In this document: in pieces, positions 27,007 through 34,343 of the stretch | Position numbering within the stretch: position 1 is the stretch's first letter | Layout: each line of letters starts with the position of its first letter | Assembly (NCBI RefSeq): GCF_000688255.1 | Contig: NZ_JHYS01000002.1 | Location: 248,001-312,000, forward strand | Length of the DNA stretch: 64,000 nt | Direction: 5' to 3' | Source of the DNA: Simplicispira psychrophila DSM 11588 | GTDB taxonomy: Bacteria; Pseudomonadota; Gammaproteobacteria; Burkholderiales; Burkholderiaceae_C | Notes under the pieces: model-generated | The model's input: only the letters and a program-made list of their open reading frames with translations | Told to the model about the DNA's origin: nothing | Databases searched by the model: none | Translations under genes and position numbers: made by a program

Positions 27007-27480
27007 ATGAACAGTCTTGACAAATTTGACATCGCCATCCTGCACGAGCTACAGCAGGATGCGCGCCTGACCAATGCCGAACTGGCGCAGCGCGTCGGCC
27101 TGTCGGCTGCGCCCTGCTGGCGCCGCGTGCGTGCGCTGGAGCAGGCCGGCTACATCCGCGGTTACCGCGCTGAAATCGACCGCCACAAGATCGGTCTGGG
27201 CGTGCTGGCCTTTGTGCGCCTGGACGCCGACCGCAGCACCGGCAACCTGACCCGCGCCATGGAAGAGGCCATCCGCCAAATCCCCGAAGTGGTGTCGTGT
27301 CACTACATCAGCGGTACCGGCACTTTTGAGCTACAGGTAGTGGCACGCGACTTGGCGAGCTTCTCGCAGTTCGCGCGCGAGGTGCTGCTGAACTTGCCGA
27401 ACGTGAAAGACATGCACACCAGCTTCTCGCTCGGTGAAGTCAAGGCCGGCGGCGCGCTGCCGCTGGCGCATCTTTTTTGA
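27007..27480 (+). CDS. Lrp/AsnC-family transcriptional regulator
   Basis: A 157-residue regulator. The N-terminal winged helix-turn-helix is at residues 5-60 (LDKFDIAILHELQQDARLTN, then LAQRVGLSAAPCWRRVRALE), and the C-terminal RAM ligand-binding domain contains VVSCHYISGTGTFELQVVARD and LPNVKDMHTSFSLGEVK. Proteins of this type next to 2-oxoacid oxidoreductase genes usually respond to amino acids and control the neighbour. It is divergent from the fused oxidoreductase gene, with about 170 bases between them. Its TGA stop lies at the edge of a dispersed repeat that fills the gap to mltA. Confidence 0.93.
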   Translation: MNSLDKFDIAILHELQQDARLTNAELAQRVGLSAAPCWRRVRALEQAGYIRGYRAEIDRHKIGLGVLAFVRLDADRSTGNLTRAMEEAIRQIPEVVSCHYISGTGTFELQVVARDLASFSQFAREVLLNLPNVKDMHTSFSLGEVKAGGALPLAHLF

Positions 27481-27533
27481 TAGCTGCTAGCGCAGGTATC
27501 AAAAGGGCTACAGGCCCATTTGACGCAAAATTA
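27478..27533. repeat. Dispersed palindromic repeat copy filling the gap to mltA
   Basis: Begins TTGATAGCTGCTAGCGCAGG and runs to the CAAAATTA end. It supplies or abuts the stop codons of both the Lrp-family gene and the convergent mltA gene. Confidence 0.78.
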
Positions 27534-28676
27534 CCGCGGCCACAGCGCCCACAGCCGCAGCCCTTGCTTGAGCCGCCCAGCAATGTCACCGGCTTCTCGC
27601 CCCCAGCCGGTGAAATAGTCGGCGCGCACGGCGCCGATGATGGCGCTGCCGGTGTCCTGCGCCAGCACCAGACGCTGGAACTGGCCAGCCGGGCCGCTCG
27701 AGGCCAACCACACCGGCGTGCCGTAGGGAATGCTTTGCCGGTCCACGGCAATCGAGCGCCCGGGCGTCAGTGCCACGCCCTGCGCGCCTTTGGGGCCGAA
27801 CTGGGTGTCCAGCCCGGTCAGCGGCTCTTCCCGAAAGAACACATAGCGCGGGTTGCTCCACAGCAGTTCGTTGACGCGATCCGGATTGGTGGCGATCCAG
27901 GCGCTGATGCCGGGCCAGGTGGCGTCGCGGACCAGATTTTGGTCGAGTAGCCAGCGGCCAATGCTTTTATAGGGCTGCTCGTTGGTGCCGGCAAAGGCCA
28001 CCCGCACCAGCCGCACACTGCCATCGGGCTCAGCGATGCGCAGGCGTCCCGAGCCTTGGATGTGCAGCACCATGGCCTCGACCGGGTCGGCCAGCCAGGC
28101 AATGGCGCGACCCTGCAAGGCGACTTGTGCCTGCGGCAGGGTCTCGATTTCCTGGCGCGTGTACCAAGGCTGGCGTGCCATCAGTCCAGGCGGCAGGCGG
28201 TACAGCGGTATGTTGTAGCCATTGCCGGGCAGGCGTGCGGCGTCCAGTTGTGGTTCGTAATAGCCGGTCAGCAGGCCATCGGCACTGCCGCTGGCGGCTT
28301 CGACCCGGTAAGGCTGCAGCCGCTGCAGCATCCAGGCGCGCTGTTCCTGGGCCGAGCCAATGCTCAGGCGCCGCACCTCGGGGCACAGCCGGGCAAAGGC
28401 AGCGGGCGGGCGTTCGCAACTGCGCACCCAGGCATTCCAGGCTTCGTGCAGCGCGTCGTCGGAGAACCCTGGGAGCTCCTCCCAGCCCACCGCCACCCAG
28501 CGGCTGGCGGGTTGGCCGATGGTGGGTGGCAGGCGCCCGGTGGTCAACGGTGCAGGCACCGAGGGTGCCGCAGGAAACAGGGGTGCTGAGGGCGAAGACG
28601 GTGGCGGCGTTGAGCAGGCGGCCAGCGTTCCTACAATCAAGGCTGCTAGGACATGGCGCAGGAGTGCAAATTTCAT
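27531..28676 (-). CDS. mltA: Membrane-bound lytic murein transglycosylase A
   Basis: A 381-residue outer membrane lipoprotein that cleaves peptidoglycan glycan strands. The start MKFALLRHVLAALIVGTLAAC gives a compact lipoprotein signal with the lipobox LAAC; the frame is open 27 codons further. The MltA domain contains LLTGYYEPQLDA, the substrate-groove region VLHIQGSGRLRIAEPDG, and the C-terminal 3D domain with VDRQSIPYGTPVWLAS and LAQDTGSAIIGAVRADYFTG, where the last conserved aspartates are those of the active site. No clear ribosome site precedes the ATG. A tiny ORF starts divergently within the same CATG. Confidence 0.95.
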   Translation of the reverse strand: MKFALLRHVLAALIVGTLAACSTPPPSSPSAPLFPAAPSVPAPLTTGRLPPTIGQPASRWVAVGWEELPGFSDDALHEAWNAWVRSCERPPAAFARLCPEVRRLSIGSAQEQRAWMLQRLQPYRVEAASGSADGLLTGYYEPQLDAARLPGNGYNIPLYRLPPGLMARQPWYTRQEIETLPQAQVALQGRAIAWLADPVEAMVLHIQGSGRLRIAEPDGSVRLVRVAFAGTNEQPYKSIGRWLLDQNLVRDATWPGISAWIATNPDRVNELLWSNPRYVFFREEPLTGLDTQFGPKGAQGVALTPGRSIAVDRQSIPYGTPVWLASSGPAGQFQRLVLAQDTGSAIIGAVRADYFTGWGREAGDIAGRLKQGLRLWALWPR

Positions 28677-28824
28677 GGTTCTGATTTTGCTTGAAGCGCT
28701 GCTGGCGCTGTTGGTTCTGGTGCTGATCGTCTGGTGGACGATGTTTTCCGGCCGCAAAGGCGGCGAGCCGACGGTGCTGCCCCGAGACGATTCCCCGCCA
28801 CCACCCGCGCCACCACCGCACTGA
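28675..28824 (+). CDS. Small single-span membrane protein (tentative)
   Basis: A 49-residue frame: MVLILLEALLALLVLVLIVWW forms one membrane helix (given in part), followed by a short basic loop and a Pro- and Asp-rich tail ending PPPPAPPPH. AGGAG lies about ten bases upstream of the ATG, better than the site for the divergent mltA, whose start codon shares the same CATG. The frame is short, so a chance hydrophobic ORF is possible. Confidence 0.45.
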   Translation: MVLILLEALLALLVLVLIVWWTMFSGRKGGEPTVLPRDDSPPPPAPPPH

Positions 28825-28958
28825 TGCGGCGTTGAGGCGGCGCCGTGGTTGCGCCGCTGTCCTACAGATCGGTAGGCCGGGCAGCGTTACATTTTTTGTT
28901 ATCTACAGGGGCAGTTTGCTTCCTGAACCGCTATTTCATATCCGACAGGAGTCTCCCC

Positions 28959-29609
28959 ATGCGTACAAAAATGATTCTCGGCGCTGCCGCAGCAGCTATC
29001 TTCATCAGTGGCTGCGCCGACATGAACATGAGCGACACCCAACGGCGCACCGCCACGGGCGCCGGTGTGGGCGCGCTGGCCGGCGCGGTGCTCAGTTCTG
29101 CTACCGGTGGCCGCGCTGGCACCGGCGCTCTGGCCGGTGCTGCAGTGGGGGGCCTTGGCACCTACATCTGGTCGCAAAACATGGAAAAGCAAAAGCGCGA
29201 AATGGAACAGGCTACCCAGGGCACCGGCATCAACGTGTCGCAGACAGCTGACAACCAGCTGAAGATGGACATCCCCAGCGACATCTCGTTTGACACCGGT
29301 CGCTCGGACATCAAGGGCAACTTTGCCCCGATTCTGGACCGCTTTGCCGCGGGCCTGCGCGACAACCAGAACACCGATCTGCGCATCGTGGGTCACACCG
29401 ACAACACCGGCAGCGACGCCATCAACAACCCGCTGTCGGTCGAACGTGCTGTCAGCACGCGCAACTACCTGACGATGCGCGGCGTCAGCGGTTCGCGCAT
29501 TCACGTCGATGGCCAAGGCTCGTACCAGCCGATTGCTTCCAACGCCACGGCCAGCGGCCGCGCACAAAACCGCCGTGTGGAAATTTTTGTCGGCGAACGT
29601 CAGCGTTAA
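28959..29609 (+). CDS. OmpA-family lipoprotein
   Basis: A 216-residue outer membrane lipoprotein. AGGAG stands eight bases before the ATG. The signal MRTKMILGAAAAAIFISGC ends in a lipobox with cysteine at residue 19. A glycine- and alanine-rich segment (about 30-75) resembles the glycine-zipper seen in YiaD- and Pcp-type lipoproteins. The C-terminal OmpA-like peptidoglycan-binding domain (about 105-216) has ISFDTGRSDIKGNFAPIL and the NTDLRIVGHTDNTGSDAINN motif, with the aspartate and arginine that hold diaminopimelate. A strong terminator follows. Two truncated copies of its last 76 and 192 bases lie downstream at 32031-32106 and 33919-34110. Confidence 0.95.
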   Translation: MRTKMILGAAAAAIFISGCADMNMSDTQRRTATGAGVGALAGAVLSSATGGRAGTGALAGAAVGGLGTYIWSQNMEKQKREMEQATQGTGINVSQTADNQLKMDIPSDISFDTGRSDIKGNFAPILDRFAAGLRDNQNTDLRIVGHTDNTGSDAINNPLSVERAVSTRNYLTMRGVSGSRIHVDGQGSYQPIASNATASGRAQNRRVEIFVGERQR

Positions 29610-29634
29610 ATATTTTCCGGCTGATTTTTAGCCA

Positions 29635-29665
29635 GCGCGCCACTTTTTGAGTGGCGCGCTTTTTT
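29635..29665 (+). terminator. Rho-independent terminator after the OmpA-family gene
   Basis: GCGCGCCACT-TTTTG-AGTGGCGCGC is a perfect 10-bp stem followed by six T, 26 bases past the stop codon. Confidence 0.92.
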
Positions 29666-29696
29666 GTGTGTGCACCCCAACGGCTCAAGCCAAGGC

Positions 29697-30286
29697 TGGA
29701 GTTGCCTCCCTTTCACGGACACCTTCTTGTTTCTCAAGAAGGTGTCCAAGAGGCCTCATCCCAAGCCACCATATTCAGCGCAATTTCGCCAAGGAGTTCA
29801 ACTGCCACACCACCTGCATCTGCAGTTGGGTGCGCAAATCCGGCACCATCGCTCCCCTGGCTGTGCCAAGTGCAAAGGGAGCGTGACCTATGGGCAAAGG
29901 CTACGGCCTGCCGCATCCGTGCTGAACGGGCCGACGCTGGCATAACGGCCAGTCGCAAACGCATTGCACGCCTGCTGCGCAACGGTTGAATCCGCCCAAT
30001 ACATCCGCATCGCCTTTGGCAACCGGTGCAAGGAGATGGGAGGGCGCCCCTCCATGGCACGGTGGGCGATGCCTATGACAACGCCATGGCCGATAGATTC
30101 TTTGCCAGCTTGGAATGTGAGCGCATTGCGCGGCGTACCTGCAAGACCAAGACCGAGGCCAGATGGGCTGTGTTGACTGGGATTGAAACTTGGTACAACC
30201 CACGCCGACAATCATTACCCGATTCAGTCCAAGAAAAGGATTGAGATCCAGAAGTCACATGTGTCCGTGGAAACGGGGTAACTCCA
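29697..30286 (+). mobile_element. IS3-family insertion sequence, internally deleted
   Basis: Imperfect terminal inverted repeats of 26 bases bound the element: 29697-29722 and the complement of 30261-30286 agree at 21 of 26 positions, both beginning TGGAGTT and ending CACGGACAC. The element is about 590 bp, roughly half the size of an intact IS3 member. Inside are remnants of both transposase frames. A second perfect 13-bp inverted repeat (GGACACCTTCTTG, loop TTTCT) starts in the left end at 29717-29747. No target duplication was seen. Confidence 0.78.
29735..30244 (+). pseudogene. IS3-family transposase OrfA/OrfB remnants
   Basis: Broken transposase coding sequence in several frames. An OrfA helix-turn-helix fragment is legible (FAKEFNCHTTCICSWVRKSG, about 29785-29850). 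It is followed by an OrfB N-terminal piece (ITASRKRIARLLRNG, ending at 29989) and an OrfB catalytic-domain tail (GDAYDNAMADRFFASLECER then KTKTEARWAVLTGIETWYNP, about 30063-30200), which holds the final glutamate region of the DDE triad. Large internal segments are missing and frameshifts separate the pieces, so it cannot transpose by itself. Confidence 0.8.
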
Positions 30287-30329
30287 AATGCATGTTGGAT
30301 GGACTTGCCAAGTCGCTGTATTTGCTTTG

Positions 30330-31397
30330 TCAGGGCGATATTATTTTAAGAAAAGGAATTTTTCTTAAAATAATAATAAATACGTATGATAATAAAAATG
30401 TAATAAGCGCGGTCGCGGGTATGCTAATGGCCGGATTTCCGCTAAATCCACTTATGGTAAATCCCAAGTCACCTTTTTTAAGCAGATAGATAAAAATGAC
30501 ATGGATTAGATAAATCCCTAAACTGGCCGAAGACAATGAATTTATTATAAGTAATAGCTTTTCGTTAGAGAGAAATTTTACTTTGCCAACTGAATATTTT
30601 ATAAGTATAAATGTGGCTGCAGACGTCAAGATAACGTTCGGCGTCAGATAGCCATAAAAATAATCATTAAAAATCCCCTTGTTTCTTAAGGTGAGAAAAT
30701 AGGTCCCCAGGGCAGTAATAGCAATGCTTGTAAAGAACAGCAAGGCGGCATACAGCGCTCTTGTTTTTATTATTTCTATTTTTCCTAAAAAAAATCCAAG
30801 AACTAAATATCCGGAATATCCTGATATAGCTAAAAAATCAATTCTACTTTTAATCCCTGTGGCTTGCTCTAAAAATGGAATAATTGCTACGGCAATAAAC
30901 CATACTACAAGATAATAATGAATGAGGCCGCTATAAGAATTTCCTACCATCACTCTCAAAATAGGTAAAAATAAATAAATACCGATAATTACGTATAAAA
31001 ACCACAAATGGTAGTAGGTTGGAGATAAAGCCAGACTATAAAAAGAATAATAAGATATTTCCCCCATGCCTTCGTAGTATTTTTTCCAGAAAATGTAAAT
31101 AATTGACCAAGCGACTAAAGGTATAAGAACCTTGTTGACTCGCTTTATAAAAAACATCTTTAATGGTTCTATTTTTTCAAGTAAAAGACAGCCTGAAATC
31201 ATTAGAAATAAAGGAACGCTCATTCGCACTATGGAATCATATATATTCCCTGTCATCCAGTGTGCTGCTGGTATTTCATTGTGCTGGTAGAGCAATGGCG
31301 CAGCAGAATGCAGAAGAACAACGCTGAAGGTTGCCACGACTCTGATGTAATCAATCCAAATATATTTATTGTTTGAGGTCACTTGAGATACCTTCAT
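30330..31397 (-). CDS. Acyltransferase-3 family membrane protein, AT-rich
   Basis: A 355-residue integral membrane protein with about ten hydrophobic helices, of the acyltransferase 3 family (OafA, WecH, NodX), which usually O-acetylates surface sugars. The family opening is clear: YIWIDYIRVVATFSVVLLHS with the catalytic histidine, then RMSVPLFLMISGCLLL. Later comes YYHLWFLYVIIGIYLFLPIL with the H-x-W-F-L pattern. The chosen ATG lacks a good ribosome site; a GTG 18 bases inside (VTSNNKYIW), preceded by GAAGG, may be the real start. Base composition is far more AT-rich than the surroundings and it lies beside the IS3 remnant, so it was probably acquired horizontally. Confidence 0.85.
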   Translation of the reverse strand: MKVSQVTSNNKYIWIDYIRVVATFSVVLLHSAAPLLYQHNEIPAAHWMTGNIYDSIVRMSVPLFLMISGCLLLEKIEPLKMFFIKRVNKVLIPLVAWSIIYIFWKKYYEGMGEISYYSFYSLALSPTYYHLWFLYVIIGIYLFLPILRVMVGNSYSGLIHYYLVVWFIAVAIIPFLEQATGIKSRIDFLAISGYSGYLVLGFFLGKIEIIKTRALYAALLFFTSIAITALGTYFLTLRNKGIFNDYFYGYLTPNVILTSAATFILIKYSVGKVKFLSNEKLLLIINSLSSASLGIYLIHVIFIYLLKKGDLGFTISGFSGNPAISIPATALITFLLSYVFIIILRKIPFLKIISP

Positions 31398-31630
31398 TTT
31401 GTCAAGCGCTTGGAGTTTTAGATTATGGTAGTAGCACATACCGTTGTTTTTGGCGGATGGCTGCTGCAGATCGTACTGGCCCCGCGTTGTGGTGATGTCT
31501 CTTGATATGCTTTGTTGCATAAATTCATTCTTTGCCACCGATAAGTGGCTTGGATGCGTAAACACCAGAAGATGTAAACACGCTCAGCGCAAGACAACTA
31601 CAAGACAAATAAAAGGACCGACCACTGCAA

Positions 31631-31893
31631 GTGGCAAGTCCGATCAGCTGCTCTGGGGCCCGCTCTACGCGGGCATGGTGCTGCACAGCAGTGCCAGCGT
31701 GCCGGCCACCTTTGGTGCGCGCCTGCTGTTTGAGGCCGAGCTGCTGGTGCGCGGCAAAAGTGCCGCTATCAACCAGGCCAAAACGCCCATGCAGGTGCTC
31801 GCCGCCATGGACCAGGTCATTCCCTTTATCGAGCTGCCCGACCTGATCGTGCAGGCGCCGTCCAAGCTGAAGCAAGCCGGTCGGTCGGGGTGA
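31631..31893 (+). pseudogene. 3' fragment of an unidentified GC-rich gene
   Basis: An open frame without a suitable start whose GC content and codon use resemble native genes, unlike the AT-rich acyltransferase beside it. It reads SDQLLWGPLYAGMVLHSSAS, then a helical stretch ending PSKLKQAGRSG. No ribosome site or ATG precedes the coding-like part, which suggests the tail of a gene cut off by the insertion of the neighbouring foreign block. I do not recognise the family. Confidence 0.4.
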
Positions 31894-31938
31894 TCCAGGG
31901 GTGTCTCTCGGTCTGCATGGCTGGTTGAACTCCTAAAT

Positions 31939-32027
31939 AAATAGCTGCAAGCGCAGGTTAAATCGGCATTTCAAGCATATTCACTACTGAATTGATTGAT
32001 AGGCGTGCGGTTATAGCTATTAATTTT
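31939..32027. repeat. Dispersed palindromic repeat, full copy
   Basis: Both arms are present: AATAGCTGCAAGCGCAGGTT at the left and GCGTGCGGTTATAGCTATT at the right, about 50 bases apart. Its right edge touches an OmpA gene fragment. Confidence 0.8.
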
Positions 32028-32030
32028 GTA

Positions 32031-32106
32031 TTGCCTCCAACGCCACCGCCACCGGCCATGCGCAAAACGGCTGCGTGGAAATTTTCGTCGGCGAGCGTCT
32101 GCGCTG
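32031..32106 (+). pseudogene. Truncated copy of the OmpA-family gene 3' end (short)
   Basis: Seventy-six bases that translate to IASNATATGHAQNGCVEIFV and end GERLR-stop, against IASNATASGRAQNRRVEIFV and GERQR in the intact gene at 28959-29609. The frame is preserved to the stop but there is no start; the left edge abuts a dispersed repeat copy. Confidence 0.85.
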
Positions 32107-32202
32107 AAATCCGCAGACAGAGCGATCGAATGGGCGCTTGGCTGCGATTGTTTGGTCTCCATTTGATGGAGATCAGCCGGACGGGGTGGGGGATGCTGCA
32201 AA

Positions 32203-32229
32203 TGCCGGGTTACGCTGCGATAACCCGAT
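32203..32229. repeat. GGGTTA...TAACCC palindromic element (partial)
   Basis: CCGGGTTACGCTGCGATAAC followed by CCGAT is half of the element family seen in longer form at 35357-35442. Confidence 0.55.
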
Positions 32230-32257
32230 CCCGCGAGATGCGTGTAGATCCTGAATT

Positions 32258-32339
32258 GATAGCTGCAACCGCACGTTAAATCGCGCTTTGGAGCATTTCT
32301 ACTACTAGAATTATTGAGATGCGTGCGGTTGCAGCTATC
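32258..32339. repeat. Dispersed palindromic repeat, best-preserved copy
   Basis: A perfect 18-bp inverted repeat, GATAGCTGCAACCGCACG at 32258-32275 and its complement at 32322-32339, separated by 46 bases. It lies about 80 bases before the symporter gene and ends in a T-run, so it could also act as a terminator. Confidence 0.88.
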
Positions 32340-32419
32340 TTTTTTGCACTCCGATCACCAGACTCGCGCCATCGCACACCGCAATGCGTCAGCCGACGCA
32401 CCTTCACCGAGACACTCCC

Positions 32420-33772
32420 ATGGAAGCCTTGACCCAACTCGTCACCGCCATCAACGATTTCGTATGGGGCCCGCCCATGCTGGTTGCCATTTTGGGCACT
32501 GGCCTGTTTTTGCAATTGCGGCTGAAATTTATGCCGATTACCAAAATTGCCATCGGCTTCAGGATGATCTGGCGGGGCAGAAAACCTTCGGCCGATGCCC
32601 CTGGCGAAATCACGCCCTATGCCGCCTTGATGACCGCTTTGGCGGCCACGGTGGGCACTGGCAACATCGCGGGCGTGGCCACGGCCATCGCCATCGGCGG
32701 GCCGGGCGCGCTGTTCTGGATGTGGATGACCGCCTTGGTAGGAATGGCCACCAAGTACGCCGAAGTGCTGTTGGCCGTCCACTACCGCGAAAAGGATGAC
32801 CAAGGTGAATATGTCGGCGGCCCGATGTACGCCATCAAGAACGGCCTGGGCCGCCACTGGCGCTGGGTTGGCACCGCCTTTGCACTCTTTGGCGGTTTGG
32901 CCGGTTTTGGCATTGGCAACATGGTGCAGTCCAACAGCGTGGCCCACGTCTTGCAAGCCAATTTCGGCATCAACCCCTGGGTTTCCGGTGTCGTGATGAT
33001 GGCGCTGACCGGCTTCGTCCTGCTCGGTGGCATCAAGCGGATTGGCGCGGCGGCAGAAAAGCTGGTGCCTTTCATGTGCATCGGCTACATCGCCGTGTCG
33101 CTGGTGGTGCTGGGCCTCTATGTCGATCAAATCCCGGCGGCGTTAGCGCTGATTTTTCACAGTGCTTTCAATCCCACTGCGGCCACGGGTGGTTTCGCTG
33201 GCGCCGCCATCCTGCTGGCCATGCGCTATGGCGTGGCGCGCGGTATTTTCTCCAACGAAGCCGGCCTCGGCACGGCCGGCATTGCCCAGGCTGCGGGCCA
33301 GACCAAGAGTTCGGTCGAATCGGGCTTGGTCGGCATGATGGGCACCTTCATCGACACCATCATCGTCTGCACCATGACCGGCCTGGTGCTGATCGTCACC
33401 GGCGCCTGGAACAGTGGCCTCACCGGTGCGGCGCTCAGTTCCAGTGCGTTTGCGCTGGCCTTCCCGGGCATCGGGCCGTATCTGCTGGCGATCCCGCTGG
33501 CGGTGTTTGCCTTCACCACCATTTTGGGCTGGTCTTATTACGGTGAGAAATGCTGGGCGTACCTGCTGGGCAGCGCCGTGGAAAAGCCCTACCGTATCTT
33601 GTGGACGCTGTTTGTCCTGATGGGCTCGGTCACGCAGCTGGACTTTGTCTGGCTGGTGGCGGATACCTTGAATGCCTTCATGGCGGTGCCGAACTTGATT
33701 GCGCTGCTGCTGTTGTCGCCGGTGGTGGTGCGGTTGACGCAGGAGTATTTTGTGGAGCAGCGCAATACCTGA
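32420..33772 (+). CDS. Alanine/glycine:cation symporter (AGCS family)
   Basis: A 450-residue inner membrane transporter that imports alanine or glycine with sodium or protons. The start MEALTQLVTAINDFVWGPPM has GAGACA upstream; the frame continues 12 codons earlier. Signatures are TALAATVGTGNIAGVATAIA, the GGPGALFWMWMTALVGMATK segment and GIFSNEAGLGTAGIAQAA. The family usually has about eleven helices, consistent with what is seen. GC content is like the core genome. It is flanked on both sides by OmpA gene fragments and palindromic repeats, so it lies in a rearranged zone. Confidence 0.94.
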   Translation: MEALTQLVTAINDFVWGPPMLVAILGTGLFLQLRLKFMPITKIAIGFRMIWRGRKPSADAPGEITPYAALMTALAATVGTGNIAGVATAIAIGGPGALFWMWMTALVGMATKYAEVLLAVHYREKDDQGEYVGGPMYAIKNGLGRHWRWVGTAFALFGGLAGFGIGNMVQSNSVAHVLQANFGINPWVSGVVMMALTGFVLLGGIKRIGAAAEKLVPFMCIGYIAVSLVVLGLYVDQIPAALALIFHSAFNPTAATGGFAGAAILLAMRYGVARGIFSNEAGLGTAGIAQAAGQTKSSVESGLVGMMGTFIDTIIVCTMTGLVLIVTGAWNSGLTGAALSSSAFALAFPGIGPYLLAIPLAVFAFTTILGWSYYGEKCWAYLLGSAVEKPYRILWTLFVLMGSVTQLDFVWLVADTLNAFMAVPNLIALLLLSPVVVRLTQEYFVEQRNT

Positions 33773-33847
33773 GCTGCAATTGTTGGGGTTGGATGCCAAT
33801 GAGCGCGATGGCGGTGGCATTGGGCGGCTGGATGGGGCGGGCCGCCC

Positions 33848-33882
33848 GTAGGTCGGGTTAGCCCCAAAGGCGTAACCCGACA
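33848..33882. repeat. GTAGGTCGGGTTAGC palindromic element
   Basis: GTAGGTCGGGTTAGCCCC, then AAAGGCGTAACCCGACA, forming TCGGGTTA/TAACCCGA arms. Same family as 35357-35442. Confidence 0.72.
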
Positions 33883-33918
33883 GGTTTTCTGAATCAAAGG
33901 CCACCCACTTCAGTTGGC

Positions 33919-34110
33919 GCCATCAACAATCCGCTGTCAGTTGAATGCGCTGTTAGCACATGCAACTCCCTGACGATGCGTGGCGTCAGCGTGATGCGTA
34001 TCCACGTGGATGGCCAAGGCGCCTACCAGCCGATTGCGTCCAATGCCACTGCCAGGGGCTGCGCACAAAACCGCCACGTTGAGATTTTTGTCGGTAAGCG
34101 TCCGCACTGA
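33919..34110 (+). pseudogene. Truncated copy of the OmpA-family gene 3' end (long)
   Basis: This stretch of 192 bases aligns without gaps to 29418-29609 of the intact OmpA-family gene. It reads AINNPLSVECAVSTCNSLTM, then RGVSVMRIHVDGQGAYQPIA and so on to VGKRPH-stop. The frame is intact, but there is no start and several conserved residues have changed (R to C twice, Y to S), as expected of a decaying copy. Confidence 0.9.
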
Positions 34111-34343
34111 GGCACTCACCACGGTTCAATCTGTTTTTCTAACTTGCGCTGGCGCGCGTTGTATTTTGAAAGCTGCACACCCTAAGTCGATATTTTTTAC
34201 GTTGCCGATAAAAATATCAGCACATTTTATTTTAATTGATTGATTTAAAAGGGAAAATTTAATTGGTATAAAAAATGCTTTAGCCATGTGTGCAACCACA
34301 GTTGCAGCCTGCAAGGGTTTACTTGCTATTAGTGAGGTAACAC

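Larger units (their letters stand above)
33773..34343. other. Non-coding stretch between the symporter and PEP-CTERM genes
   Basis: Apart from the GTAGGTCGGG element (33848-33882) and an OmpA gene fragment (33919-34110), the interval holds no credible gene. The last 200 bases turn AT-rich and probably contain the promoter of the PEP-CTERM gene; a TATAAA at 34267 is a candidate -10 box, with no convincing -35. Confidence 0.5.

Noticed and set aside
31439-31565. N-terminal extension of the acyltransferase frame
   Set aside because: The first 56 codons of the open frame have no membrane-protein character and no ribosome site; homologous proteins start near YIWIDYIRVV.
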